Counted from the stretch's first letter, positions 1-10,102 are shown. The stretch: DNA of 64,000 bases from Nocardia australiensis (GCF_020733705.1 NZ_JAJFZM010000001.1:1054001-1118000), one strand, 5' to 3'. The notes: generated by a model not told the origin, from the sequence alone. Numbers and translations: made by a program.

Positions 1-564
1 CAGCAGCGAAATCCCGCTCGAGCCAGGGCCGCCCGTGCGCACCGCCGTGACGACGAAATCGGCACGCACGCCGGAGGTGATGTAGGTCTTCGCGCCATTG
101 ACGATGTAGTGATCGCCATCGCGACGCGCGGCGGTGGTGAGGTGGCCGACGTCGGAGCCGCCGCCGGGTTCGGTAATGGCCAGCGAACCGATCTTCGCAC
201 CGGCCAGCGTCGGCTTGGCGAAGCGCTCGATATGGTCGGCATTGCCGGAGGCGATAATGTGCGGCACCGAGATTCCGCAGGTGAACAGCGAGGCGAACAA
301 GCCACCGGAGGCGCCGGCCTGGTGTAGTTCCTCGCAGACGATCATCGCGTCGATGGCGTCACCGCCGCAACCGCCCGCGGCTTCCGGGTATTGGATGCCG
401 AGCAGACCGAGCGCACCGGCCTTCTCGTGTAGTTCGCGCGGGATCTCTCCGGCGCGTTCCCACTCGTCCATATGCGGCAGGATTTCCCGCTCGGTGAAAC
501 TCCGCACGGTGTCACGCAATTCGCGACGCTCAGGCGTTTTCCATGGGCTCACCGCGACACTCAC
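1..564 (-). CDS. acyl-CoA dehydrogenase, N-terminal part (cut by window edge)
   Basis: The frame reads leftwards off the window, so only the first 188 codons are seen. It oxidises an acyl-CoA thioester to the enoyl-CoA with FAD, by family. The visible part has the all-helical N-terminal domain and then the middle-domain signature around residues 125-140, where ITEPGGGSDV matches the flavin/substrate loop of the family. I chose the GTG at 564 because a strong GGAGGTGA Shine-Dalgarno lies about 7 bases upstream. It lies 85 bases after the AtuA-family gene on the same strand, so the two are probably one catabolic operon. The catalytic glutamate lies in the missing part, and the substrate cannot be named. 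Confidence 0.88.
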   Translation of the reverse strand, partial: MSVAVSPWKTPERRELRDTVRSFTEREILPHMDEWERAGEIPRELHEKAGALGLLGIQYPEAAGGCGGDAIDAMIVCEELHQAGASGGLFASLFTCGISVPHIIASGNADHIERFAKPTLAGAKIGSLAITEPGGGSDVGHLTTAARRDGDHYIVNGAKTYITSGVRADFVVTAVRTGGPGSSGISLL

Positions 565-649
565 AGGCCCGTCACCTCCAGACAAAACTCCCCGGTCGCC
601 GATGCGGTCCTATCGATCGCTCGGGACGGGCTGGTCGGGTATCGCACGC

Positions 650-2365
650 TCATGGCAACAGCTCCAATGGAATTTCGAGGTAACGCGAGCGCAGCCATTC
701 GCCGAGCCCTTTGGCCTGTGGGTCGAAGCGGGCCTGATAGGCCACGCCCTGCCCGAGCAGACCTTCGATAATGAAGTTCACCGCACGCAGATTCGGTAGC
801 ACGTGCCGGGTGACGGTCATCGCGGCGGCCTCGGGGAGCAGCTCTCGCAGCCGCTCGACGGTCAGCGTGTGGACCAGCCAGCGCCACTGCTCGTCGGTGC
901 GCACCCACACTCCGATATTCGCGTTACCACCCTTGTCGCCGCTGCGGGCGAGCGCGATGGCACCCAGCGGCGCACGGCGAGTTTCCGTGGCGGACAAGGG
1001 TTCCGGTAGCTCGGGCGCAGCGACGTCGGACAATTCGAGTGTGTCGGAGGCGGGGGCGATCTCGACGCGGGTGCCGCCGGGAAGCACAGCGGCGTGCGGC
1101 ACCTCGTTCGCGTCGACATAGCCCGGCGTATACACGCCGTACGGAGAACCGTTGCCCGGCAAGGAGGTAAAGCTCGCGCCCGGATAACTCGCCAGTGCCA
1201 GCTCGACGGCCACACTGGAGAACGCGCGCCCGACCTTGTTCGGATCCGGGTCACGGACCACGCAGCGCAGCAGCGCGCTGGCCTGTTCCTCGGTTTCGGC
1301 GTCCGGCCGATCCAGCCGGGCCAGCGTCCACGAAAGTTCGGCCGGTCGAACAGACAGCCATGATTCCAATTGACGTTGCGCCAGTGCGGCTTTCGCCTCG
1401 ATATCGAGGCCCGTCAGCACGAACTCCATCTCGTTACGGAAGCCGCCGAGGGTATTGAGCGACACCTTGAGTCGCGGCGGCGGCGCCTCGCCGGTGACAC
1501 CGCTGATGAGCACCCGGTCGGGACCGTCCTGAGCAAGCTCGATGGTGTCGAGGCGCGTGGTGACATCCGGGCCCGCGTATCGGGCGCTCTGAATCTCGTA
1601 CATCAGCTGGGCTTCGACGGTATCGACGGTGGCCGCGCCGCCGGTGCCCTCGTGTTTGGTGATGACACTGCTGCCATCCCTGCGGATTTCGGCGATCGGG
1701 AAGCCGGGACGGCCGAGATCGGGCAGCTCGGTGAAGAACGCGAAGTTGCCGCCGGTCGCCTGAGTGCCGCACTCGATAACGTGCCCCGCCACCACCGCGC
1801 CCGCCAGCTGGTCGTAATCGGTACGCCCCCAACCGAAATGGGCGGCGCCCGGGGCGAGTACCACCGACGCGTCGGTGACCCGGCCGGTGACGACGATGTC
1901 GGCGCCCGCGTTCAGGCATTCGACAATGCCCCAGCCGCCGAGGTAAGCGTTCGCGGTGAGCGGCGCCCCGAGGCCGAGCTCGCCGGCCCGCGCGAGCAGA
2001 TCGTCACCCTCGACGTGCGCGATCTTGGCCGCCAGGCCGAGATCCGCGGCGACCTTGCGCAGCCGATCGGCCAGTCCAGCGGGATTGAGCCCACCCGCGT
2101 TCGCGACGATCTGCACATTGCGCTCCAGCGCGAGGCCGAGACACTCCTCGATCTGCTTGACGAACGTCTTTGCGTAGCCGAGGCTCGGGTCCTTCATCCG
2201 GTCGCGACCGAGGATCAACATTGTCAGTTCAGCGAGATAGTCGCCGGTAAGCACATCGAGCTGCCCGCCCTCGAGCATCTCACGCATCGCGCTGAGGCGA
2301 TCTCCGTAGAACCCGGAACAGTTGCCGATTCGGATCACATCCGGGTCGGCGGCCAGCACACTCAT
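650..2365 (-). CDS. AtuA-family (DUF1446) acyclic terpene utilisation-like protein
   Basis: About 571 residues. The N-terminal two thirds match the DUF1446/AtuA family (RIGNCSGFYGDR near the start, IVANAGGLNP, VVTGRVTDASVVL), and the last ~100 residues form the separate AtuA-like ferredoxin-fold domain (GDKGGNANIGVW). In Pseudomonas, AtuA belongs to acyclic terpene (citronellol/geraniol) degradation, but many actinobacterial homologues sit in unrelated acyl-CoA operons and their reaction is unknown. The ATG at 2365 is chosen because it begins directly before the conserved domain and has GGAGGG 11 bases upstream; a longer frame to 2479 has no family support. Its partner downstream is an acyl-CoA dehydrogenase, which fits acyl catabolism. 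Confidence 0.85.
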   Translation of the reverse strand: MSVLAADPDVIRIGNCSGFYGDRLSAMREMLEGGQLDVLTGDYLAELTMLILGRDRMKDPSLGYAKTFVKQIEECLGLALERNVQIVANAGGLNPAGLADRLRKVAADLGLAAKIAHVEGDDLLARAGELGLGAPLTANAYLGGWGIVECLNAGADIVVTGRVTDASVVLAPGAAHFGWGRTDYDQLAGAVVAGHVIECGTQATGGNFAFFTELPDLGRPGFPIAEIRRDGSSVITKHEGTGGAATVDTVEAQLMYEIQSARYAGPDVTTRLDTIELAQDGPDRVLISGVTGEAPPPRLKVSLNTLGGFRNEMEFVLTGLDIEAKAALAQRQLESWLSVRPAELSWTLARLDRPDAETEEQASALLRCVVRDPDPNKVGRAFSSVAVELALASYPGASFTSLPGNGSPYGVYTPGYVDANEVPHAAVLPGGTRVEIAPASDTLELSDVAAPELPEPLSATETRRAPLGAIALARSGDKGGNANIGVWVRTDEQWRWLVHTLTVERLRELLPEAAAMTVTRHVLPNLRAVNFIIEGLLGQGVAYQARFDPQAKGLGEWLRSRYLEIPLELLP

Positions 2366-2542
2366 CAGCCGGAAGTCCCTCCTGTGCGGCGAACCGTCCC
2401 AGCGCAGCCACATCGCCGAACCGGTGAAGTCCGCGTACCAGGCACCAGCATCACACCAGTTCCCTAAAAAAGCAAGCACGCGTGCTTGTTAATCCTCGGC
2501 ATCCCCACCAGCCCCCACCCCCCGCCAAATACACTCACCCCA

Positions 2543-2686
2543 ATGTCCACCATCCTGCTACTCGCCCTCGCCGGATTCCTCATAGGCGGCGCCTACTCCA
2601 CCTGGAAAACCCTCCGCCCCCTATCAATCGCCCTAGCAGTCTGCGCAGTGCTAGCAATAGCCGGCGCCATCGCATGGATGAACTGA
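2543..2686 (+). CDS. 47-residue membrane protein
   Basis: A small frame encoding two hydrophobic stretches, about residues 2-16 and 26-44, joined by a short loop with a lysine and an arginine, so a two-helix hairpin in the membrane is likely. The upstream in-frame extension to 2486 is proline-rich and poorly suited to be coding, so I take the ATG at 2543. No ribosome binding site of quality is seen. No function is recognised. It stands alone, divergent from the AtuA gene and convergent with the ABC permease. Confidence 0.45.
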   Translation: MSTILLLALAGFLIGGAYSTWKTLRPLSIALAVCAVLAIAGAIAWMN

Positions 2687-2809
2687 CCCCATCCCCCAGC
2701 CAAAAGCACCTACCTGGACACAAAACAGTAGGTGCCGCCCGCACAAACCCACTTACGTGCCCACTCGCCACGACACCAGTTTTCGAGCGAAGCGAGATCG
2801 AGCCCTAAA

Positions 2810-2901
2810 GTTCGCGGCCGGCTCGCGTCCGAGGGGCAAATACGATGCGACGAAGGAGCAAGTATTTGCCCCTCGGACGCGAGCCAGAGGGGGCCGCGAA
2901 C
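2810..2901. repeat. large imperfect inverted repeat (34 and 40 nt arms)
   Basis: Left arm 2810-2843 and right arm 2862-2901 are reverse complements over 34 bases, interrupted only by a 6-base insertion (CCCTCT on the left-strand sense) in the right arm. The loop is 18 bases. The inner 24 base pairs are unbroken. It lies in the 384-base space 2687-3070 between convergent genes, next to a separate terminator. No protein-coding evidence exists there. It could be a very long transcription stop hairpin or a small non-autonomous element. Confidence 0.85.
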
Positions 2902-2918
2902 ACGCCGCGCCAGCGGCC

Positions 2919-2961
2919 AAAAAAACGACAACACCGGCCCGATGAGAATCATCGGACCGGT
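2919..2961 (-). terminator. intrinsic terminator of the ABC exporter operon
   Basis: Reading the minus strand, a 13-base-pair stem with one mismatch (2933-2945 with 2949-2961, loop GAA) is followed, after a short spacer, by seven Ts (2925-2919). It lies 110 bases beyond the stop of the permease gene. Confidence 0.7.
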
Positions 2962-3070
2962 GGTCGCACCGACTTCCGGGCAGTGGCAGTCGGTGTGAAG
3001 GGGGGCGCGCATACCTCCCGACAAGGCGCGCACCCCACACCCGAGTGGCGAGGGAGGGCTACTCGGGTAG

Positions 3071-3832
3071 CTAGGCGTCGCGCTGGTTCACTGCGAACAG
3101 GGCCGCACCGAACACGATCGCAACGAAAGCGGTGAAGTAGATCAGGCTGCCCCAGGGACCCCAGTGCCAGTTGCCACTGCTTTCCGAGAGGGACAGGAAG
3201 TGCGAGGCGTTCTGGAAGGGCAGGAACGGCCCGACATTGCGACCGAAGCTGCCGAAGGCGCTCAGCAGCGGCTCGACCAGCAGGGACCAGAGCACCACGA
3301 TCGAGATCGCCGCGGCCGATTGCCGCACCAGTGTGCCGATGCCGATGGCGAAGGCGATGTAGAGGAAGGCGTAGATCGGGATGCCGTAGATCGCGCGCCA
3401 CTGGCCGTCGAGGGCCAGATCGACGCCGGGCGCGCCGTTACCGATCAGTTTGGCCACTCCGATGGCGAGAAACGCCAGGACCATGGTGAGCACGGCACCG
3501 TAGACACCGACCAGCGCGGTCTTCGTCAACAGCACCTTGGTGCGATTGGGGACGGCCTGGAAGGTTGTGCGGATAACGCCGAACCGGTATTCGCTGGTCA
3601 CCGTCAGCGTCGCCATGATGGTCAGCACCATGACGCCGAAACCGGTGATACCGGCGGTCGCGGTGCTGATATCCAGCATCGGTGTCCCCTCGGCCGGGTT
3701 ATCACCGGCGGCCTTCACTACCAGCGAAAACAGCGCGGAGAGCCCGATGGCCAGCACCACTACGACCGCCGAGCACCACCAGGGCGACTTGGTCGAGGTG
3801 AGCTTGATTCGTTCTGCTGCCAGCACGCCCAT
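3071..3832 (-). CDS. ABC-2 type transporter permease
   Basis: 253 residues with about six hydrophobic segments, beginning with a short basic cytoplasmic start and a first helix near residues 19-40. A loop with KSPWW near residue 15 and the phrase TSEYRFGVIRTTF near residue 82 are typical of the ABC-2 permease family (CcmB/NatB-like). The start codon overlaps the stop of the ATPase gene by one base (TGATG), so translation is coupled and the pair forms one exporter. The substrate is unknown. Downstream is a clear terminator, so the operon ends here. Confidence 0.85.
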   Translation of the reverse strand: MGVLAAERIKLTSTKSPWWCSAVVVVLAIGLSALFSLVVKAAGDNPAEGTPMLDISTATAGITGFGVMVLTIMATLTVTSEYRFGVIRTTFQAVPNRTKVLLTKTALVGVYGAVLTMVLAFLAIGVAKLIGNGAPGVDLALDGQWRAIYGIPIYAFLYIAFAIGIGTLVRQSAAAISIVVLWSLLVEPLLSAFGSFGRNVGPFLPFQNASHFLSLSESSGNWHWGPWGSLIYFTAFVAIVFGAALFAVNQRDA

Positions 3833-4839
3833 CAGAGCGCACCTCCCATCGCTGTGTATGACGCGGGGGCCTGCGTGGTTACGCGAGCTACCGCTTCCGA
3901 GCCCGTCGCTCCCGCCGAATCGAAGCCTTCACCGTGGTACTGCACCGCACCACCGGTCATCCGCATGAACGCCTCCTCGAGCGAAGCCCGTTGCGGCGCA
4001 AGCTCGAACAGCGTGATGTCGTTGGCGCCGGCGAGCTTGCCGATGTCGTCACTGGTCACTCCGGCGACGACCAGCGCGGGACCGTCGGTGCCCTCGCCGT
4101 CCTCACGCACGGTCATCCCGTTGGAGGTGAGCACGCTGCGCAACTGGTCGAGTTGCGGACTGCGTACCCGGACTGAGGCTTCCGAGGCGCGCTCGATGAA
4201 TTCCTTGGTGGTCGAATCGGAGATCAGCTGTCCCTTGCCGATTACGACGAGATGTTCGGCGGTTTGCGCCATCTCCGAGAGCAAATGGCTGGAGACCAGC
4301 ACGGTGCGGCCCTCGGCGGCCAGCCGCTGCATGAACCGGCGGATCCACAGGATGCCTTCCGGGTCCAGGCCGTTGACCGGCTCGTCGAACAGCAGCACCT
4401 GCGGGTCGCCGAGCAGGGCACCGGCCAGGCCGAGCCGCTGCGACATGCCGAGTGAGAAGCCGCCCGCGTTTTTGCCGGCCACCTCCGACAGGCCGACCAG
4501 GCGCAGTACCTCGTCTACCCGGGACATCGCAATGTCGTTGGAGGCGGCCATCCACTGCAGGTGGGCACGCGCTGAACGATTCGGATGCACCCACTTGGCA
4601 TCCAGCAGCGCGCCGACGGCGCGCAACGGATGGTCCAGCTGGTGGTATGGCTTGCCGTTGATCAGCGCGGTGCCCGCAGTGGGCTTGTCCAGCCCGAGGA
4701 TCATCCGCATAGTGGTCGATTTACCGGCGCCGTTGGGTCCAAGGAAACCCGTCACCAGTCCAGGACGAACTGTGAAGGTGAGATCCTGAACCGCAGCGGT
4801 CTGCCCGTAATGCTTGGTCAGGCCCCTCAGTTCGATCAT
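3832..4839 (-). CDS. ABC transporter ATP-binding protein
   Basis: About 335 residues. Walker A GPNGAGKST, signature SLGMSQRLGLA, Walker B LLFDEP with a following VNGLDPEG D-loop, and a switch histidine in SSHLL are all present. The C-terminal third is a family extension usual in exporters of the NatA/CcmA type. I chose ATG 4839 (MIELRG), which begins the domain directly; ATG 4851 four codons earlier is the alternative and neither has a good ribosome binding site. It energises the permease encoded next. The gene begins 144 bases after the end of thiG, beyond a terminator, so it is probably its own transcription unit. Confidence 0.88.
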   Translation of the reverse strand: MIELRGLTKHYGQTAAVQDLTFTVRPGLVTGFLGPNGAGKSTTMRMILGLDKPTAGTALINGKPYHQLDHPLRAVGALLDAKWVHPNRSARAHLQWMAASNDIAMSRVDEVLRLVGLSEVAGKNAGGFSLGMSQRLGLAGALLGDPQVLLFDEPVNGLDPEGILWIRRFMQRLAAEGRTVLVSSHLLSEMAQTAEHLVVIGKGQLISDSTTKEFIERASEASVRVRSPQLDQLRSVLTSNGMTVREDGEGTDGPALVVAGVTSDDIGKLAGANDITLFELAPQRASLEEAFMRMTGGAVQYHGEGFDSAGATGSEAVARVTTQAPASYTAMGGAL

Positions 4840-4879
4840 GGCACCCAGCATTCCGGAAAATCTGTCCGAGCGCGTCAAC

Positions 4880-4919
4880 AAAAAGTGGCGAGTTCGGTCA
4901 TCCTCGAGGATGACCGAAC
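4880..4919 (-). terminator. terminator of the thiO-thiS-thiG operon (perfect palindrome)
   Basis: Bases 4892-4919 are a perfect 28-base palindrome, able to form a 12-base-pair stem with a TCGA loop. On the minus strand it is followed by a five-T run (4884-4880) after seven bases. It lies between thiG and the ABC exporter. A symmetrical site of this length could also be a repressor site for the exporter, whose start is 53 bases away. Confidence 0.6.
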
Positions 4920-4983
4920 CCGGTCCTGGCATATGGGGGACAACCCTGACCGCTGTTGCCGCGGTGTCAGCGGGCTGCCCGCG

Positions 4984-5946
<963 letters not shown>

Positions 5947-5950
<4 letters not shown>

Positions 5951-7041
5951 CGAATTCCTCCTGCGGACGATAGCGACGGCGCACTCAGCGCCGAAAAACG
6001 TTGCGGGTCGGCGACTTTCGCGTCATCGAGCACCTCACCGGCGAGCAGACTCGACACCGCGTCGACGGTGAGCGGGACCGTGAGCATGCCATTGCGGCCA
6101 TGCCCGGTGGCGACCACCAACCGGTCGGTGAGCCTGCCGATCAGCGGCAGGTTATCCGGTGAGCTCGGCCGGAAACCCACGCTGGACTCGGCCAATTCGT
6201 ATTCGCCGATGCCGGGCACAATGGCCTCGGCGTCCGCGATCAGGTCGCGGACCCCGGCCACGGTCACCGTGGCGTCGAATCCCGCCTCGTATTGTGTCGC
6301 GCCGACGACGATTCCGCTGGCACGCGGCACCAGATAGACCGGCCTGCCATGTACACGAGCCCGGATCACCCGATCCGGTGGTGGCGCCGCGCCCGGCCGG
6401 TGGCGAAGTCGCAGGATCTCGCCCTTGACGGGCCGGACCGGCAGCCGCGGCCAGAGCCTGGGCGAGGCGGCACCGGCGGCGAGCACGATCTGATCGTGCG
6501 GCAGCGCGTCGATGTCCTCGACCGATTCCGCGCGCAACTCCACCCCGGCCGACCCACAGGCGGTGCGCAGCGCGTCGAGCAGTCGGCGATTATCGATGGC
6601 GGGCTCGGTGGGTGCGAGCAGTCCCGCGCGGACGGTACGCGACAGCGTGGGCTCCAGCGCGCGCACGCCCGCCCGGTCCAGCACGCGCAACTCGTGGCCG
6701 TGGCCGCCGACCCAGTCGGCGACGGTGCGCAGGTCAGCGGCGTCGGCGCTGTCCAACGCGACCGTCAGCGTCTGCTCGGCGACGAATACCTCCACCCCGG
6801 TCTCGACCCGGATGCGCTCGGCGAATTCGGGCCAGCGGGCCAGCGAGGCGGCACCGAATTCGAGGACGCGTTCCTCCCCCGGCCAGCCTTCCGACAGCGG
6901 TGCGAGCATGCCACCCGCGACCCAGGACGCACCGGATCCGGCAGCCGGGTCGAAGAGTGTCACCGACCATCCGGCCACCGCGCAACGCCATGCCACGGCG
7001 AGTCCGACGGCACCGGCGCCGACGACGGCCAGAGTCCGCAC
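5947..7041 (-). CDS. thiO: glycine oxidase ThiO
   Basis: About 364 residues. FAD enzyme that oxidises glycine to the dehydroglycine used in thiazole formation. The N-terminal dinucleotide fold shows [13 protein letters not shown]; further marks are AGGMLAP near residue 55, KGEILRLR in the middle and GHGRNGM near the C-terminus. Three starts are possible. GTG 7041 has GGAGGT seven bases upstream and opens right before the dinucleotide fold; GTG 7050 has its own GGAGGT nine bases upstream; ATG 7074 is the longest with reasonable sense. The promoter must lie in the 63 bases shared with divergent thiE or inside thiE. No TPP riboswitch was recognised there. Confidence 0.92.
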
Positions 7042-7104
7042 CCGATCCACCTCCAGACCACCTCCATATCGCATCCCCACGGTAGCGCGGCTACGGTCGA
7101 GGGC

Positions 7105-7803
7105 GTGCAACCCTCCCATCCGTACCGGTCCCTGTCCCCCAGGCAGCGCCTGGCGACCGCGCGGCTATATCTCTGCACCGATGCCCGCCGGGAGAAGGGC
7201 GATCTAGCCAAGTTCGCCGAGGCGGCGCTCGCGGGCGGTGTCGACATCATTCAGCTCAGGGACAAGGGCTCACCGGGCGAAGCGAAATTCGGTCCACTCG
7301 AGGCCAAGTCAGAGCTGGGCGCGCTGGCCGAACTCAAGGCGGCCGCGCGCAGACATGGCGCCCTGCTGGCGGTGAACGATCGCGCCGATCTGGCATTGGC
7401 GGCGGGCGCGGACGTGCTGCACGTCGGCCAGGGTGACCTGCCGCCCTGGTATGCCCGCCGGATCCTCGGGCCGGACGTGGTGATCGGGCGTTCCACCCAC
7501 AATCGCGCGCAGGCGGGACTTGCCGCGATCGAGGAGCACACCGACTATTTCTGCACCGGACCGGTGTGGACGACCCCGACCAAACCGGGCCGCCAGGCCG
7601 CAGGTCTCGACCTGGTGCGCTCCACCGCGGACGCGCACCCCATTCGCCCGTGGTTCGCCATCGGTGGCATCGATATCGGACGGCTACCGGAGGTGCTGGC
7701 CGCAGGCGCCAACCGCGTGGTCGTCGTGCGGGCTATCACCGAGGCACGTGATCCCGAGGCGGCGGCGCGCGAACTCAAGTCCGCGCTGCTCGAAAACTCT
7801 TGA
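7105..7803 (+). CDS. thiE: thiamine-phosphate synthase
   Basis: About 232 residues. ThiE joins the pyrimidine diphosphate and thiazole phosphate to thiamine monophosphate. Seen are IQLRDKG near residue 50, [21 protein letters not shown], the phosphate region [11 protein letters not shown] and AIGGID near the C-terminus. The GTG at 7105 is chosen because it precedes the conserved barrel start and lies clear of the divergent thiO. An insertion after RDKG (about 20 residues, rich in charged groups) is usual in actinobacterial ThiE. thiE ends 41 bases before the convergent mutT3 gene. Confidence 0.93.
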   Translation: MQPSHPYRSLSPRQRLATARLYLCTDARREKGDLAKFAEAALAGGVDIIQLRDKGSPGEAKFGPLEAKSELGALAELKAAARRHGALLAVNDRADLALAAGADVLHVGQGDLPPWYARRILGPDVVIGRSTHNRAQAGLAAIEEHTDYFCTGPVWTTPTKPGRQAAGLDLVRSTADAHPIRPWFAIGGIDIGRLPEVLAAGANRVVVVRAITEARDPEAAARELKSALLENS

Positions 7804-7844
7804 TCTGCCGCGACATCGGCCGCCGCCATCCGGTCGTCGAACGG

Positions 7845-8615
7845 TCAGGACAGTACCTGCACGCGGGTGAGCGCGAGGATCGGATCGGCCGCCACGGCAT
7901 CCGTGGGCTCAGCGCTGTGCGAGGGCTCAACACTGTCCGAGGGCTCAGCGCTATTCGATGGCTCAGCGCTATTCGATGGCTCAGCGCCCACTACGGTCGC
8001 CTCGACCGAAACCGGATCGACGATTCGCGCGCAACCGCCCGGCCCGCCGGGTTCGGTGTGCAGCCAGACGAAACCCTCGTCGGCCAGGTCGACGGTGCGC
8101 GGCAGCGCGGCGGCTATCGCGGTGATGTCCGCGATATCGTCCAGGCACACCCGGGCGGGTGCCGCGCGCAGCGACGGCCAGGAAGCGGCGAAGCCGGGAT
8201 GCAACGAGCGGGCGGCGACCTCGTCTTCCGGCACCCAGGCCAGCGCGGTGCTTTCCCGGTTTCGGCTGGTCGGCAAGGCGATGACGGCATCGGCGACCAC
8301 CGTGACGTAGGTCCAGCCGCTCACCGCGGACGCGGTAACCCGCTCGCCGCGCACGGTCACATCGGCGGCCTCGATACCGGCCTCCTCCCACGCCTCGCGC
8401 ACCGCCGCGTGCACCGGGGTCTCGTGGCTGTCGCGGGCGCCGCCCGGCAGCGCCCAGGTGCCGCCCTGATGGCTCCATGGCGCGCGATGCTGCAACAACA
8501 CCACGGAACCACCGCCCGCGAGCGGTGCTCGAAGCAACAACCCGGCGGCCCCGAAACGACCCCAATGCCGCACGCCATCCGGGTCGCGCGACCACCCGTC
8601 ACCGTCACCACGCAT
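7845..8615 (-). CDS. mutT3: Nudix hydrolase, MutT3-like
   Basis: About 256 residues. The Nudix box is complete (GGARDSHETP followed by REAWEEAG), and the opening RGDGDGW...WGRFGAAGLLLRAP matches mycobacterial MutT3, which lies at the same position beside thiE and glnX. By family it hydrolyses oxidised nucleotides such as 8-oxo-dGTP. ATG 8615 gives the conserved opening; ATG 8627 and 8633 are close alternatives. The C-terminus is unusual: a tail with the six-residue motif EPSNSA and variants repeated four to five times, encoded by an 18-base tandem repeat. Divergent from glnX. Confidence 0.85.
   Translation of the reverse strand: MRGDGDGWSRDPDGVRHWGRFGAAGLLLRAPLAGGGSVVLLQHRAPWSHQGGTWALPGGARDSHETPVHAAVREAWEEAGIEAADVTVRGERVTASAVSGWTYVTVVADAVIALPTSRNRESTALAWVPEDEVAARSLHPGFAASWPSLRAAPARVCLDDIADITAIAAALPRTVDLADEGFVWLHTEPGGPGGCARIVDPVSVEATVVGAEPSNSAEPSNSAEPSDSVEPSHSAEPTDAVAADPILALTRVQVLS
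7906..7986. repeat. 18-bp tandem repeat inside mutT3
   Basis: Unit GGCTCAGCGCTATTCGAT. Copies start at 7906, 7924, 7942 and 7960, with a partial fifth at 7978. Copies three and four are identical; the first two differ at a few bases. Being in multiples of three it changes only the length of the protein tail. Confidence 0.9.
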
Positions 8616-8731
8616 CTGCCAACCCATCCTCATCCAGCCGTGGTGGGGTGTTTCACACGCCACGGCTCCGGTAAGACCACAATAAACTCCAACAAGGCGC
8701 GAACACCGCGTCCCAGAGCGGGAGGTTGGAC

Positions 8732-10102
8732 ATGGCTCGCACCGAGCAGGCGGCAGCCGAGCTGCCACCGCCGGTAGCCGACGAGCCGGTGCGAAAGCAT
8801 GTCGGTGTCCCTCGTACTGCGGCGATACGTGAACGGCTCGACCCAGCCAACTTGCGGTCGTTCGTGTATTCCTCGCCGGGCAGGCTCATCGGCATCGGGC
8901 TGATTCTCATCGGTCTATGTCTGGCGGCGGGTTCGGTGACCGCGGAAACCGTCAGCGATCGCCAGCATGGACTCGATGTGCTGCTGGCCGACACCGAGCC
9001 GGACGCGCAATCCGCCCAGCGCCTCTACACCTCGCTTTCGGTCGCCGACGCCGCCGCGAGCACCGCGTTCATCGCGGGCGGCCTGGAGCCGGAGGCGGTG
9101 CGTAATAGATACAGTCAGGCGCTCGGTGAGGCCGCCGCGGAACTGGTGATCCAGTCGGGCAATGCCGACCAGACAACCGATCCCGACGCCAGGCTGCGCA
9201 CGGGTATCGCCACCGGGCTGCCGGTGTACGCGGGCGTCATCGAAAGCGCGCGTGCGAACAATCGCATCGGATACCCGGTCGGCGCGGCGTATTTGAGCGA
9301 AGCTTCTAACCAGATGCAGACCTCATTGCTACTGATGGCCCAGGAACTCGAGGACCACCGCTCGGGGGCGGTTGACGCGGCGCAGCGTAACCACGTCCGG
9401 CCGCCGTGGCCCGCGGTCATGGTGCTGATGCTCGCCCTGGTCGCGTTGGTGTGGATGCAGGTCGAGCTGGCCAAGCGCTGGCATCGGGTGATCAATCCGG
9501 GACTGCTACTCGCCGCGAGCGCGATGCTGGTCCTGTTGGCGTGGACGGTGATTGCCGGATCGGTATCGGCGACATCGATGATCCGGGGCCGCGATGGCGC
9601 CGCGGTGCCCGCCTCGCGATTGACCGAGAGCCGGATTCTGACCCAGCAGGCCAGGTCCGCGGAAACACTGAAGCTGGTGCGCCGCGACGCGACCGGCGAC
9701 TACGACCGAACCTACGACGACAGCGTCAACCGACTCGGCGAACTGCTCGACGGCTATCCGACGCACGCACCCGCCAGCACCGATGTCGCGACTGCCCGTG
9801 CCGCACTGGATCGTTGGCGAGCGGCGCACGAACGGATGAACGACAGCCTCGCACGCGGCGATTTCATCGGCGCGGGCACGGCGGCGACCGGTCCCGGCGC
9901 GGCGGATGCCGCGGCCCAGGTCGACGCGCTCGACACCGCGCTCGGCAATGCCCTCACCGAAACTCGGGCAACGTTGCGCGGCAATATTTCTCAGGCTGCC
10001 CGCGTACTCGACTTCCTGGCTCCGGGCGCGATGGTGCTCGGCATTCTGGCCGCGGGCGCGGTCGGGATCGGAATCTGGCCTCGGCTGCTGGAGTATAGAT
10101 GA
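8732..10102 (+). CDS. glnX: GlnX, membrane sensor of the PknG pathway
   Basis: 456 residues with a first transmembrane helix near residues 50-72, a long extracytoplasmic part, two adjacent helices in the middle (around 222-245 and 252-275), a second extracytoplasmic part, and a last helix at the C-terminus. In mycobacteria GlnX acts with lipoprotein GlnH to sense amino donor amino acids (aspartate/glutamate) outside the cell and to activate PknG. The ATG at 8732 has GGAGG six bases upstream. The stop overlaps the start of glnH by four bases, and pknG follows: the same three-gene operon as in M. tuberculosis. Confidence 0.88.
   Translation: MARTEQAAAELPPPVADEPVRKHVGVPRTAAIRERLDPANLRSFVYSSPGRLIGIGLILIGLCLAAGSVTAETVSDRQHGLDVLLADTEPDAQSAQRLYTSLSVADAAASTAFIAGGLEPEAVRNRYSQALGEAAAELVIQSGNADQTTDPDARLRTGIATGLPVYAGVIESARANNRIGYPVGAAYLSEASNQMQTSLLLMAQELEDHRSGAVDAAQRNHVRPPWPAVMVLMLALVALVWMQVELAKRWHRVINPGLLLAASAMLVLLAWTVIAGSVSATSMIRGRDGAAVPASRLTESRILTQQARSAETLKLVRRDATGDYDRTYDDSVNRLGELLDGYPTHAPASTDVATARAALDRWRAAHERMNDSLARGDFIGAGTAATGPGAADAAAQVDALDTALGNALTETRATLRGNISQAARVLDFLAPGAMVLGILAAGAVGIGIWPRLLEYR

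Noticed and set aside
1370..2467. Long plus-strand frame of 365 codons
   Set aside because: Antisense to the AtuA-family gene, whose family motifs are clear; arginine-rich shadow of high-GC coding.
2732..3135. Several short plus- and minus-strand frames over the large inverted repeat
   Set aside because: Mutually overlapping, no ribosome binding site, broken by terminator structures.
3164..4789. 541-codon plus-strand frame
   Set aside because: Antisense to the ABC permease and ATPase genes, which have complete motifs.
7042..7104. TPP riboswitch before thiO/thiE
   Set aside because: The 63-base gap is too short and no CUGAGA or other conserved TPP element was seen on either strand.
7906..7986. 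CRISPR-like array
   Set aside because: 18-base units are contiguous without spacers and are coding; the same applies to the 15-base units at 44059-44520.
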